From assembly GCA_958510825.1 (NCBI GenBank), contig OY294046.1:3162001-3226000 (forward strand): DNA of 64,000 nt. Reading direction: 5' to 3'. Positions within the stretch are counted from its first letter, which is position 1. Every line of letters begins with the position of its first letter. The notes beneath the pieces are model-generated. The model saw only the letters and a program-made list of their open reading frames with translations, ran no database searches and was not told where the DNA came from. Shown here piece by piece: positions 11,278 to 23,151 of this stretch. Source of the stretch: Brachypterus glaber. Taxonomy: Eukaryota > Arthropoda > Insecta > Coleoptera > Kateretidae. Position numbers and translations under genes: made by a program.

Positions 11278-11703
11278 TACACGGAAAAAAAAAATTATAG
11301 CTAGGAGCGCTATAACACACATACCAAGCAAATTATAATCGCTTATTATATAAATACAAGGCTTTCTCTTACAATTATGGCAGTCAGTGTAAAAATTTAT
11401 ATGAAATACTTTAATTGTTTAGTGAATAATAAAATATAACAAATAGTATGGCATTTATAGCTATAGATTTAATTATTGTCCGTGCTAATAATTTTTATAA
11501 TATAATAAAATTTCTGTAAATTTATAATAGTGCCTGTAATAAATATAATCGTGTCTGTAATATATATAATCGTTTCCAATTTATTTTTAACATTATTAGT
11601 TATTGTGTCCCTTATAATCTATAGCTTAAATCACTATAATTTGCCACTGTTACCAAATATCTTATAATGTATAGCTAAGAGCCCACTAATTTCTTTCCGT
11701 GTA
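11278..11703. mobile_element. MITE-like element with ACGGAAA termini
   Basis: ACACGGAAAAAAA at the left and TTTCTTTCCGTGT at the right form terminal inverted repeats; both arms continue with TATAGCTA(G/A)GAGC. The interior is very AT-rich and non-coding. Confidence 0.6.
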
Positions 11704-12328
11704 CCCATTTTTTGTAGAAATGTACAGTTAGACTAGAAATGTAAGCAGTATAATATACTACTGTCAACAAAATAATACTTTCCCCTATAGGCATAGGTTC
11801 ATTTAAATCAAAAACGAAAAAAAATAAAAAAAAAATAAAAAATAAAAAAAATAGTTATTAAAGTTTATTTTTTCGTAAAACGAAAATTTTTTCTGAAAGA
11901 AAGTGTTTTTATCCCATTTTAACCCCTTACCCCAATCCGATTTTTACCAAAAACAATCCTAGCCTAGAACTTTGGATAAGCAACCTGTGGTTCAAATTCA
12001 AAAAGTCTTTAGCCCAAAGTGTTCTTAAGTTATTGTGGTCACGAATTTCCCGGACAAACAGACCTACAGACCTACAGACAGACAGAATTTTTTTTTTGAC
12101 GGAAATCATGTTTTGGATATAAAATGTCCAAAACGTAAAAAAAAAGCAATAAAATATTTTCGAATTTTTTTTACTAACCCAAGACTTTCCTTGGAAAATG
12201 TAAAACAAGGAGTAAACTTCACTTAAAATGTTGTACAATTAATTCGGGAATTTCAAGGATTTCTGAGGAGTTCAAAGAAGTTCTCAAGGAATTCCTCAGG
12301 TCTGTAGAATGAATTTTAGGAAGGTTTA

Positions 12329-12411
12329 CTAGGGACACTAGATCTAGGTCTTAAGTTAGCAAGGAGACAGACTGTCGCCTTGCTATCTTAAGACCTGGAT
12401 CTAGTGTCCCT
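12329..12411. repeat. Strong hairpin, 35-bp arms
   Basis: TAGGGACACTAGATCTAGG followed by TCTTAAGTTAGCAAGG is mirrored by CCTTGCTATCTTAAGA then CCTGGATCTAGTGTCCC, with a 13-base spacer. Only a few mismatches; it lies just left of a minisatellite. Confidence 0.85.
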
Positions 12412-12449
12412 AAGGTTTACCCAAGGGGTTTATTTATTGAATAAAAGTG

Positions 12450-12672
12450 TACAAGGATTGTGAGAATCAAAGGATTGTGGAAGATTGTCAAATATTGTCA
12501 AAAAGATTGTACAAAATTTTAATGAAGATTCTTAAAGATTGTGGGAAGATTTCAGATGATTGTGGAAGATTGTAGATGATTGTGAAGGGTTTTAGAGGAT
12601 TGCAGATGATTGTGAAAGAAGAAATTGTCAAGGATTGTAGAAGATTGTTGGGTAGGTGTACAAGGATTGTCG
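12450..12672. repeat. GATTGT minisatellite
   Basis: Degenerate tandem copies based on GATTGTGGAAGATTGT and AGATGATTGT. No purifying reading frame; considered non-coding. Confidence 0.7.
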
Positions 12673-12719
12673 AATAAATAAACCCCTCAGGTTTACCCCT
12701 CAACATTTTCTTTTAATAT

Positions 12720-13785
12720 GCTTAATGTGTTCCAATTACTAATTTCTCCAAGTCAAATTTCCCAACCAATTTTTCAACTAACTCTGTAAGTTAGCAAAAC
12801 TGTGGGGTATCCACAAGAAAATGCAGGGAGGCAAACATGCCAGGGAGGCTCAACAAAAATTCTAGGAATGCTTAAACAAAGGCTAGAGGAGGCTAAGCCC
12901 TCTTTGCCCCACCTAGTTACAGCCCTGGCCCTAATTCACCAAATAATTCCCTTAACTAGTACAGGAAAAAACCTCTGTGAAATACCCATCGGTTCAACTT
13001 AAGATCAAATTTTTTTGTAAAATTATATATTTAAAGGGACTGCAGTGGGATCCCTCCTAGGAAACTACCTAGTCTAGACTCTACAGGCAGAGCGTAATTA
13101 AAAATATTTCATGATTATATTGTTTTTAACCCTATTACCTTCAAACATTTTGATTATTTATGTAGAACTACCGTAAGTTTAAACAAATTTCACTACAATA
13201 AAAAACTGAAAACTATTCGGTGTGAAAACGCGTTATTAATACTAAAAAGGCACAATGTTTTAATTAAAAAACGGTTTAAAATAAAGTCACTAAACATACA
13301 TAACATCCATTTTTTGTGAAAAGTCTCTGAAACTGGCTAATGACGTTCATCGCGATTCTGATCACACGATTGGTGAAAGTTCAAATTCTCAACTATCCGA
13401 ATATCTAAAAATTTAAATTTAAAGTAATTTATTCAGGTATTTGTTACGTTTAAATACCTACGTTGCTAAAGGAAATCAGTTTTACATCATTTTGCGTTAA
13501 TTTGAATTTTTTATTTCTACGCAATAACTCGTTAACTTTTTAAAAAAATCTCATTTACTAACTAAAAGCTACCTTTTCTCAAACTATTTTAATTTTGACT
13601 ACAATTTTCTTATTTGACTATCTTAAAACGCCAAATTTTTGACATATTTCATGTTTTTTTGAGTCGTTATCACCATTTATCCAACGAATATTTGAACGAA
13701 TGAAAATTTGAACAAGTGAGAAAATTATAACCTATAAACGAACTGTCAGTGTCATTTAAATTTATTCTTTTTAATACTTTTTAAA
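12720..13785. other. CHMP7 upstream region
   Basis: No gene recognised. A 66-codon open frame at 12802-13002 lacks any recognisable domain or splice support. The segment nearest the CHMP7 ATG (about 13700-13785) is the likely promoter and 5' leader, but no clear TATA or initiator motif can be assigned. Confidence 0.45.
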
Positions 13786-14598
13786 ATGTTTATTATACCA
13801 GAAGATCAGTTACCAGATTTTTTAAAAGATGAGGAAAAGTTGAGTGTTCTTTTTGCTCCCCTAAGAAGTAGATCAGTAAATTCTAGAGATTGGGAAAACA
13901 AGATTAGCTCCTGGAAAAAAGTAATTTTTTTGTACTGTAAGAATAACGATAAATATTCTTTTACCTTATCAGAACTTAATAAAGTCTTTGTTAGAAATAG
14001 TAGACCACCTGTCTGTCTAGATGAAGTAATAAAAGAAATGTTAAAAACTGGTGATTTACAAATCATCGGTGAATTTTTTAAAAGCAAATCTGTATCATGG
14101 AGCGAGTGGGCTACAAATAATTTCGTTACCAAACCATTAAGCTGGTCTTTTAATAAACTAAAAACTACTATATTTACAATAAATGAGAATGGAACATATA
14201 TAAATAAAGAAGTCGTTAAACTAAAAAGCATGGAACTGTTAAACTCGATTTCAAATAATCACAAAAATAAAATAGTTAGCGTATCTGAATTATTAAAACT
14301 ATTAGGAAAAGATGTAGAATATACTGAAAATCTTAAAATTCTGCTGCATTATTTATCGAATGAGGATAAAATTGAAACAAAAATAATTAAATTGAACCCG
14401 ATTAGCGAAGAAACAGATTGTTTAATAAAGTTTGGAGATGGAAATAAAGTTAAACCCATAAATGAGATGGATATTGGAATTTATACACTTGAAAAAAATG
14501 AGCGATTGCTTTTGCACAGTGTTGAATCCTTGGAAGAGGAAATTGATAAGTTGATTAAGGAAGCACAGACACATCTTGCTAAAAAACACAGGCAAATG
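13786..14598 (+). CDS. CHMP7: CHMP7 exon 1
   Basis: 271 codons from ATG in context TTAAAATG: the whole winged-helix region plus the first ESCRT-III helix. The open frame runs past the donor to 14634, but the conserved core continues in the next exon. Confidence 0.93.
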
Positions 14599-16603
14599 GT
14601 AAGTATAAATTATCAAATTAATAATAATAATTAATTAATTAATATTATAAAATTATCAAAAAAAAAACCTTAATTTTTTTTCAAAAGATAAATTTACTTT
14701 TTACAGAAAAAGTTTTGTCTTACGAAAAATACGAAGCAATCTAATGCAAAAACAAATATCTTTTTTTTTTTCATAATATTTCGTTTTTTGAAAAAAAAAT
14801 ATCAGAATTTTTTTTTTTGCTTTTGAAAATATATATTTTTTAGTTTATTTTTCTCAATATTATTATATTATTCACAGCGCCTGCGCTAGAATAATGTTAT
14901 ATGGTAGTTTGGAATGTTCAAAAATCGTCCTAGACAAAAAATTCTTGGTTCGGAAGTCTGATGTCACCATATTTGTGAACACGATAACTCAAGGACAAAT
15001 AATCCGATCGACTTGAAATTTTCTGGAAAAATCAAGTTCTACAAGAGAAAGATCCCTATTCTTTTTAAAAGTAATCCCCCCAAAAACAAAAAAGTTATGG
15101 TAGTTAAACTTTTAGACACATCAAAAAATTACAATTAACATAACTTTTTCAGGAAAGATTACTTTTATTAAAGGGATCAATTCTACCAATTTTAAAAGTA
15201 AAGCCAGCAACAAAAAAGTTATGGGGTGTTAAACTTTTTTAAGAAATGAAAAAACTTAAAAATAAAAATATTCTTTTAAATTTGTTTTTTTTTTTTCATT
15301 TTTTGCAAGGCCACAACCCTGTTAAAAAAAAACAAGTAGAGACCAGTAGATTCTCATTCGTTTTCTACTGGTCTCTACGTGGTTTTTTTAACACCCAAGA
15401 CACTTGTTTGCTGGGTTTGGTCCAAATTTGAAGTCTTTAGCTAAAAGTATTCTCGAGTTGTCGAGGTCACAAGACACAGACAGACAGACTGACAAACATT
15501 GAAAAAAGCAAAAAAATCATTTCTTTACTAATGCAAGACTTTCCACAGGGAAAGTAACAATTTTAAATAAACATATATTTATTATTTTAGGCAAAAACCT
15601 GCTTAAGAAAAAAGAAAGAAATAGAAAAACGTCTGGATAAAAAGGCCAATGCTTTGCATAACGTTCAAGTCTTGCTGGAGAGAATAAAGGACAGCGAATC
15701 CGACGCACACGTCTGGGAATCGTACAAACAAGCTGTCAAAACATTTGATTCCACTTTGAAGACGACCGGATTATCTGAAGATGCGGTTGAAGACACAATG
15801 CTTAAACTTGGAGAGGTAGTAAATTCAATATATAGTATATTCAACTTCAAGATGAAGCCAAAGTAAATAAAAGAATCGTGCACGCGGCAGCTGGCGCGTT
15901 AAAACAAGAAAAAAAAAACGATTTTTCTTGGAAAACGAAAAAAATTAGAAAAAAAATAAAAAAAATTCAAAAATTATTTTTTTTTTGAAGTTTCTCTTTT
16001 CAAAAATCGAAAAATTTACTTGGATCTTCAAAAAGAGTTTCTTTTTTCGAAATACAAAAAAAAAAGGAAATATTTAAAAAATATCCCCATTTTACGCGCT
16101 TACCCCACCCCGATTTTTTACCGAAAACAATCCCAGCCTAGAACTTTGGATAATTAACCTGTGGTCCGAATTTAAAGTGCTCAAAGAAATTTGTGACCAT
16201 AATAACTTGAGCACGCTTTGAGCTAAAGACTTTATATTTGGACAATGGGTTTCTTATCCAAAGTCCTAGGCCGGTATTGTTTTTTGTAAAAATCGGGGGG
16301 ATAGTTGGTATTTTTTTAATTTATTATTTTTTAATTAAATATTTTTGTTTTTCTTAGATGTTGGAGATCCACGACGACATTGAAGCCTCCCTGGCCCGGC
16401 CAACTGCCGACGCAACCGCCACGGATTCGGACCTGGAAGCGGAATTGGCAGACTTGATGAAAGCCGATGTAGAGGAAAGGAACTTATCCGCAGAACTGGC
16501 GCAGAATATGGATAATTTGAATCTTAATTTATCCAAAGATTTACCTAACGTCCCCGATATTAGCCCTAACGTTTCTATTGAGGAATCTACCTTAACCCAA
16601 TAA
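13786..16603 (+). CDS. CHMP7: CHMP7 (charged multivesicular body protein 7), complete
   Basis: CHMP7 is an ESCRT-II/ESCRT-III hybrid that binds the inner nuclear membrane protein LEM2 and nucleates ESCRT-III filaments to seal the nuclear envelope; it also acts in endosomal sorting. Three exons (13786-14598, 15591-15815, 16358-16603) join in phase 0 to give 427 residues, close to the human 453. Residues 1 to about 220 form the tandem winged-helix region (SWSEWATNNFVTKPLSW is the membrane-proximal block). From about residue 240 the protein becomes a charged helical Snf7-type core (AKTCLRKKKEIEKRLDKKAN), ending in an acidic tail with DVEERNLSAELAQNMDN. Splice sites are ATG|GTAAGT, GAG|GTAGTA, TTTTAG and TTCTTAG. 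Both introns contain repeats. No AATAAA was found close after the stop. Confidence 0.93.
14868..15270. repeat. Interspersed repeat family M, copy 2
   Basis: Second copy of the 2945-3400 repeat: starts TATTCACAGCGCCTGCGCTA and contains GATAACTCAAGGAC and AGAGAAAGATCCCTATTC. In CHMP7 intron 1. Confidence 0.7.
15333..15378. repeat. Short hairpin in CHMP7 intron 1
   Basis: GTAGAGACCAGTAGA and TCTACTGGTCTCTAC are inverted complements separated by about 16 bases. Confidence 0.8.
15591..15815 (+). CDS. CHMP7: CHMP7 exon 2
   Basis: 75 codons of charged coiled helix (ESCRT-III core). Starts after ATTATTTTAG, ends at GGAGAG|GTAGTA, phase 0 at both sides. Confidence 0.9.
16358..16603 (+). CDS. CHMP7: CHMP7 exon 3 (terminal)
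   Basis: 81 codons plus TAA after TTTTTCTTAG. Begins MLEIHDDIEASLARP, markedly less AT-rich than its surroundings, with an acidic region typical of autoinhibitory ESCRT-III C-termini. Confidence 0.9.
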   Translation: MLEIHDDIEASLARPTADATATDSDLEAELADLMKADVEERNLSAELAQNMDNLNLNLSKDLPNVPDISPNVSIEESTLTQ

Positions 16604-16915
16604 TTTCTATTCGTTTTACGTTCTATTTTTTTATTTCTGAAGGAAAAAAAGTGTATATTACTCGAGGGGCAAGTGATTTGGCGCACTCGGCTTTTCCAGA
16701 AAATCCAAACCAAAAAGTGGCAGCGAACGTGTTATTTTTTCGTACCTGTTTTACTTTTGTAACTATGCTTTTTACTTTTGTAGGAAAAATAATGTACATT
16801 ATTTAAGAGAAATGTGTTTTTCCCACTCGTTTGAATATTTGCGCACCAGGCCTTGTATTAATCATTCCCGCTTGCTATACAAAACGAACCATAATTCATC
16901 TTAAAATTTACCTAA

Positions 16916-17058
16916 GGGAGCGTTCAAGTATTACGTAACGCTCCTGGGGGGGTCATTTTGGAGTGTTACTATACCATGTTAATGGTATAGGAAAATAGCG
17001 TTACAGAGGGGGGGGGCAAAATTATCAAATTTGCGTTACGTAATACTTGAATGTTCCC
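16916..17058. mobile_element. Harbinger-like MITE family G, copy 1 (143 bp)
   Basis: Terminal inverted repeats GGGAGCGTTCAAGTATTACG and CGTAATACTTGAATGTTCCC, with TAA on both sides. A TWA duplication with GGG termini fits PIF/Harbinger MITEs. About 300 bp past the CHMP7 stop. Confidence 0.85.
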
Positions 17059-17628
17059 TAAGTAACGTTTTAGATAAGTAATCTCAATGATTTTTTTGCA
17101 CGCGTTTCACTTTTGCATCTGTGCTTTTGACTTTTTTGTGAAAAATAATGTACATTGCTTAAGAGGAAAGTGTTTTTCACACCCATGTAAATTATTGTGC
17201 ACCTAGCTGATCAGCTTAAACCTTCTACGTATTTAAAAAATGGAAATATGTTTTTTTTTGTATTTTTCTGAATAATGGTATCTGGGTATTTTTTTTTTCA
17301 TTTTTTTCCAAAAAAATTTAGGCGAAAGTCCTCTTGCTCATACAGGACAAATTTTATATGAATTATAATTTTCAATTGAAACAAATTCACCTAAATATTA
17401 CTTTTTCCTTGAAAAACCTCGAGTTAAATACATTTTAATTTTTTTTATTGCTATAATATATATATTTTAATAAAAAAAAATGATTTCCGCGAAAAAATTT
17501 CTATCTGTTGAACTACCTATCCGGGAAATTTGTGACCACGTAAACTCGACAACGCTTGACCTAAATACTTTAAATTTGGACCATGGGTTCATTGTCCAAA
17601 GTTCTGGTTTTAGGGATTTTAGGTAAAA

Positions 17629-18295
17629 CTAGATGAAACTTTGCAAGCACCCTGTCAAAACATCGGCATTATTGTACACTAGAGCCATCTAGTTTGCAAA
17701 TTTCAAACTAGGTGTTTGTTTGATTTTAAATTCTGTATCTTTAAAACATTATATTCTAACAAAAAACTGTATATAACATTAAAAAGAGCTTTTATTTAAA
17801 ATGTAATTTTTTGAAATCGGGTTATAAATATGTGAGATATGCTAAAAAAAACCTTTTACTGCTTTAAACGTCAATATCTCGAAAACAATGCGTTTTAGGA
17901 AAACGTTGTTTATAACATTTTTTGACCAATTTAAAATTATCTTTTATATGTGCTAAATTAACTAAATACAATAATAATTGCCTTAATTATAAACAAAAAA
18001 CGCTAAAAATAGGAGTTTTACCCTATTTTTACCCCCAAAATCTAATCAGCTCTTCGGAATACGATAAGAAACAATATGCAAAAAACCGCAAGTCGATATC
18101 TCATGTAGAAATGGAGTTAGAGAGTTTACACCCAGACAGACAGACAGACAGACGGATGCAATTTTTTTTACTGATTTCGACTCAGAATGGTCTAAAACGT
18201 CGAGAAATGTGAAAAAAAACGTGGTCAAAGATTTTGACTTTTCGGCGAAGATTTTGAATACATCGGCACTCTTAGTAGCACTAAGTGCCGATGTA
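17629..18295 (+). mobile_element. Helitron-like family A, copy 4, full length
   Basis: Starts CTAGATGAAACTTTGCAAGC, then ACATCGGCA; contains a CAGACAGACAGAC microsatellite near 18133; ends with hairpin ACATCGGCACTCTTAG...CTAAGTGCCGATGT (18260-18294). ACATCGGCAC near one end is repeated in the terminal hairpin at the other, as in Helentron/HINE subterminal repeats. Non-coding. Confidence 0.85.
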
Positions 18296-18697
18296 AATCA
18301 AGGTGGAATAAGGGAGAAAGTATTCTTTTGTTAACAGCTGTATTTTTTATTAAAATTCTATTTATTTGCTCTCTGTGTTTCTATAGTTAAGCTTTATTTA
18401 TTTAGGTATATACATTAAAAATAATTTGTGTATTATATGTATATAAAATTTATTAAATTATATTAAAACAAATACATAAATTTTAATTTATATTATTCCA
18501 TTTTAAATACCAAAATTCAAATAAAATTAGGTATACCTTATTAAAAAAAAACAAAAAAAAGTTCGCGCAAAATGCAAGATTTTTTTGGGGCAAACAACAA
18601 GATTTTAAAACTATTAACTTTCAGAAGTTTAATAATATTATACCCTACTCAAAATAATTATCGCATATTTTTAACCCGTTCTGCTCCATTGTATATT

Positions 18698-18876
18698 TTA
18701 TACTGGAAATTCAATAAAACCTGCAGTGACTCATAACTGCTGCCTTTGTAGGAGGGGTCCGCCTTTGCGAAGCTTCGACGAAATTACGCGAGTCGCACCC
18801 GAACTGGTAAGATCTTCGCCTTTTACCACACATTCGCAACTGAGTCACGGCAGGTTTTATTGAATTTCCAGTATAG
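18698..18876. mobile_element. MITE with 26-bp terminal inverted repeats
   Basis: ACTGGAAATTCAATAAAACC at the left is mirrored by GGTTTTATTGAATTTCCAGT at the right, each flanked by TA, total about 175 bp. Interior is comparatively GC-rich. Seen once in this window. Confidence 0.8.
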
Positions 18877-19621
18877 GTATAGTAAAATTTATCACTTATG
18901 GTAAATTTTATTATAATATCCACAGTTGGATAATCGTATACTGGATAAGGGGCCCTAAAACACAATGTGCATTGTGTTTTAGTGGTATTTAACTTGGTAT
19001 CTACATTTATTGCTGGTAGGAGTCCGCATTTGTTGCGCAAGATTTTAAAATGTATTTTTCTCAAATTCATTTTCCATAAAAAAAATTAATCTGAGGTCTG
19101 TTTTTTCAAGCAAGGTAGTAAATTAAAAATCGCACAGTAAATATTTTTACACCAGGTTTGAATAGTACATGTTTGTGTATAGAATATAGTTATGTTTTAT
19201 AAAATAAACTACGCAGTATATTCGCACATCCAATATTCGAATCTGTTTTGAAAATATTCACTGTGCGATTTTTAATTTACTATCTTGCTTGAAAAAACAG
19301 ACCATACAAATTTGAAAAAATATGCGATAATTGTGTAGGTCCCTTTCAACACAACTTGACACTATGATATATCATGAACGCTATGACATAGAGACTTGAA
19401 ATTTTGACCAAAAGTTTCTTGAACGTTGAAAATCTCTGTTCCAAAATTTAAGACTCTTTGTTAAGGCGGTTGTAGTGTTAAGTTGTTTTGCAACTAACCT
19501 GCACCATTAGTATGACTATTCATTATCACTAAAGGTTGATTTGCCCAATAACACTAAACCAAGGTCTGTTTTTTTAAGCAAGAGAGTAAATTAAAAATCC
19601 ACAGTAAATATTTTTACAACA

Positions 19622-20388
19622 CCCAGGTAGCAAGGGATGTTATATTACAAGAAATTAACATCACTTTCGGGTGTATTTTTAAACTAAATCATAACATCAC
19701 ATAATATTGAAAAATAACATCTATTTAACATCACATTTGCAACGTAACACGTGTGACGTGACAAACATGTTATTTAATAACAAATATTTAACAACGCTGT
19801 GAATATATCGCATGTCACATATTAACGTGGCTTTCACGTGAATGTCATGTTATTTTGCTTCTCACCGACGTTCGAAGCAAAAAAATCGATATAAGATGAT
19901 GTTGATAGAGTAAATTATTATAAGGAAATTGTATACACATTATACGATTTCCAATGGATAGGGGGCTCTGCCGGACTTCTCAAGACCACGGACACAGATT
20001 AAAGGAATATATTCTGCAATTTCGTTTTAGAATCTATCTGTTTCAATCTGTGATTGTTTCAATTACTGATTGATTTTAAATCCGATTTTTTTATAGGGTT
20101 ATAGCGTTTTTAATGGTTTTAGTTTAGAAAAAGCTAATATCCTAGGATATTATTTAAATATTAAAGTAACAGTAACGGCATCCATAAGATATTAGATATA
20201 ACAGGAATGTGGATTTATGATGTCACAAACACGTTATTTTCGGGATGTCATTGTGTGATGTTATTAGGGGCGGACTTAGGACATCCCCACCATGCTACAT
20301 TCTTGTTAAATGAGACTACAATCTTAACATCACATGTCACATATTAACGTGGCTTTCACGTGAATGTCATGTTATTTTGCTACCAGGG
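19622..20388. mobile_element. 767-bp TIR element D, copy 1
   Basis: CCCAGGTAGCA at the left and TGCTACCAGGG at the right; inserted in a MITE between AACA and GGTTTG, with CA on both sides as a possible 2-bp duplication. Contains two copies of TCACATATTAACGTGGCTTT. No transposase frame. Confidence 0.8.
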
Positions 20389-21641
20389 CAGGTTTGAATA
20401 GTATATGTTTGTGTATAGAATATAGTTATGTTGTATAAAATAAACTACGCAGTATATTCGCACATCCAATATTCGAATCTGTTTTGAAAATATTCACTGT
20501 GCGATTTTTAATTTACTATCTTGCTTGAAAAAACAGACCATAGCTAAGAATTTGAAATAAAATGTCAGATTTGTTTGTCACATTTTATTTCATTAGTTTA
20601 ATTCTTAGTTTAGTGTTAATTAGCTTTTAGAAAAAAGAGTATTATGGTCTGTTTTATCAAGCAAGATACTAAATTAAAAATCGCACAGTGAATATTTTTG
20701 CAACAGGTTTGAATAGTATATGTTTGTGTATAGAATATAGTTATGTTTTATAAAATAAACTACGCAGTATATTCGCACATCCAATATTCGAATCTGTTTT
20801 GAAAATATTCACTGTGCGATTTTTAATTTACTATCTTGCTTGAAAAAACAGACCATACAAATTTGAAAAAATATGCGATAATTGTGTAGGTCCCTTTCAA
20901 CACAACTTGACACTATGATATATCATGAACGCTATGACATAGAGACTTGAAATTTTGACCAAAAGTTTCTTGCACGTTGAAAATCTCTGTTCCAAAATTT
21001 AAGACTCTTTGTTAAGGCGTTTGTAGTGTTAAGTTGTTTTACAAGTAACCTACACCATAAGTATGACTATTCACTATCACTAAAGGTTGATTTACCCAAT
21101 AACACTAAACCATAGTCTGTTTTTTCAAGCAAGATAATAAATTAAAAATCGCACAGTAAATATTATTACAACAGGTTTGAATAGTATATGTTTGTGTATA
21201 GAATATAGTTATGTTTTATAAAATAAACTACGCAGTATATTCGCACATCCAATATTCGAATTTGTTTTGAAAATATTCACTGTGCGATTTTTAATTTACT
21301 ATCTTGCTTGAAAAAACAGACCATACAAATTTGAAAAAATATGCGATAATTGTGTAGGTCCCTTTCAACACAACTTGACACTATGATATATCATGAACGC
21401 TATGACATAGAGACTTGAAATTTTGACCAAAAGTTTCTTGCACGTTGAAAATCTCTGTTCCAAAATTTAAGACTCTTTGTTAAGGCGTTTGTAGTGTTAA
21501 GTTGTTTTGCAACTAACCTGCACCATTAGTATGACTATTCATTATCACTAAAGGTTGATTTGCCCAATAACACTAAACCAAGGTCTGTTTTTTTAAGCAA
21601 GAGAGTAAATTAAAAATCGCACAGTAAATATTATTACAACA

Positions 21642-22408
21642 CCCAGGTAGCAAGGGATGTTATATTACAAGAAATTAACATCACTTTCGGGTGTATTTTT
21701 AAACTAAATCATAACATCACATAATATTGAAAAATAACATGTATTTAACATCACATTTGCAACGTAACACGTGTGACGTGACAAACATGTTATTTAATAA
21801 CAAATATTTAACAACGCTGTGAATATATCGCATGTCACATATTAACGTGGCTTTCACGTGAATGTCATGTTATTTTGCTTCTCACCGACGTTCGAAGCAA
21901 AAAAATCGATATAAGATGATGTTGATAGAGTAAATTATTATAAGGAAATTGTATACACATTATACGATTTCCAATGGATAGGGGGCTCTGCCGGACTTCT
22001 CAAGACCACGGACACAGATTAAAGGAATATATTCTGCAATTTCGTTTTAGAATCTATCTGTTTCAATCTGTGATTGTTTCAATTACTGATTGATTTTAAA
22101 TCCGATTTTTTTATAGGGTTATAGCGTTTTTAATGGTTTTAATTTAGAAAAAGCTAATATCCTAGGATATTATTTAAATATTAAAGTAACAGTAACGGCA
22201 TCCATAAGATATTAGATATAACAGGAATGTGGATTTATGATGTCACAAACACGTTATTTTCGGGATGTCATTGTGTGATGTTATTAGGGGCGGACTTAGG
22301 ACATCCCCACCATGCTACATTCTTGTTAAATGAGACTACAATCTTAACATCACATGTCACATATTAACGTGGCTTTCACGTGAATGTCATGTTATTTTGC
22401 TACCTGGG
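21642..22408. mobile_element. 767-bp TIR element D, copy 2
   Basis: Same length and insertion point as copy 1, with very few substitutions; here the right terminus is the perfect complement TGCTACCTGGG. Best explained by duplication of the whole host block. Confidence 0.85.
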
Positions 22409-22872
22409 CAGGTTTGAATAGTATATGTTTGTGTATAGAATATAGTTATGTTGTATAAAATAAACTACGCAGTATATTCACACATCCAATATTCGAATAT
22501 GTTTTGAAAATATTCACTGTGTGATTTTAAATTTACTATCTTGCTTGATGAAACAGACCATAGGTAAGTCGAGTTTTAGCGAAAAAAAAAAATCGTAAAA
22601 ATTGAATATGTTTTAATGACTTGAGTCAAGTGATTATCACTTAAATTTCAAATTATTCTAACCTTTAAAAAATCAATGTCAAACTGAAAAAATTAAATTT
22701 TTTAACGCACTTCTATCATTAATTTGCAAAAGGGTGCATCATTTTTCCCAAATATCACGAAGTGACGTACTCAAAAAAATTTAAATTTTTGAGTCAACTG
22801 TAATGTTTCCCTTAAATGTTTTATGTACTATTTTTATTGTATTAAATAATTTAGAACATTTTCGAGAAAATA

Positions 22873-23151
22873 TTATTTATTATCATTATTATAATACAAA
22901 TTTAAGACGCTTTCCTGAAAATTTGACAAGCGCCTAAATGCAGCTCTCTGTGCAGGAGTTTGTTTTGGTTTTTGCTTGGTTTGGACTTTTTTTTTAATGA
23001 GGGGGCATTTGTTTACGTTAACGATGGTTTGGCGTCTGTTTGGTGTTTTTTTTTTTGTAAAAAAATGCGTGCGCATGCGCAGTTTATCAAAACGCTGCAT
23101 AAAGAGCTGCACATAAGCGCTCCTGGAAATTTGGAAAAAATGAGTTGTCAC
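22873..23151 (-). other. Unrecognised basic ORF, probably chance
   Basis: A 92-codon frame rich in Lys, Arg and Gln with no known domain. A palindromic TGCGCATGCGCA at 23070-23081 lies within it, matching the NRF1/Ewg consensus. Could be the CpG-rich relic of a promoter. Coding status is doubtful. Confidence 0.15.

Larger units (their letters stand above)
19095..22563. repeat. Duplicated MITE array with nested 767-bp elements
   Basis: Five copies of a roughly 210-bp MITE (termini TGGTCTGTTT/AAACAGACCA, TA flanks) start near 19095, 19562, 20645, 21113 and 21590, joined by a 258-bp spacer containing GGTCCCTTTCAACACAACTT. The copies at 19562 and 21590 carry the same 767-bp insertion at the same position. 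Block 19095-20543 is therefore repeated as about 21114-22563 (offset about 2020 bp), with a 470-bp unit between. The near identity of the long blocks points to a recent local duplication. Confidence 0.88.

Noticed and set aside
12802..13002. 66-codon ORF upstream of CHMP7
   Set aside because: No recognisable domain, ortholog or splice signals; composition fits chance.
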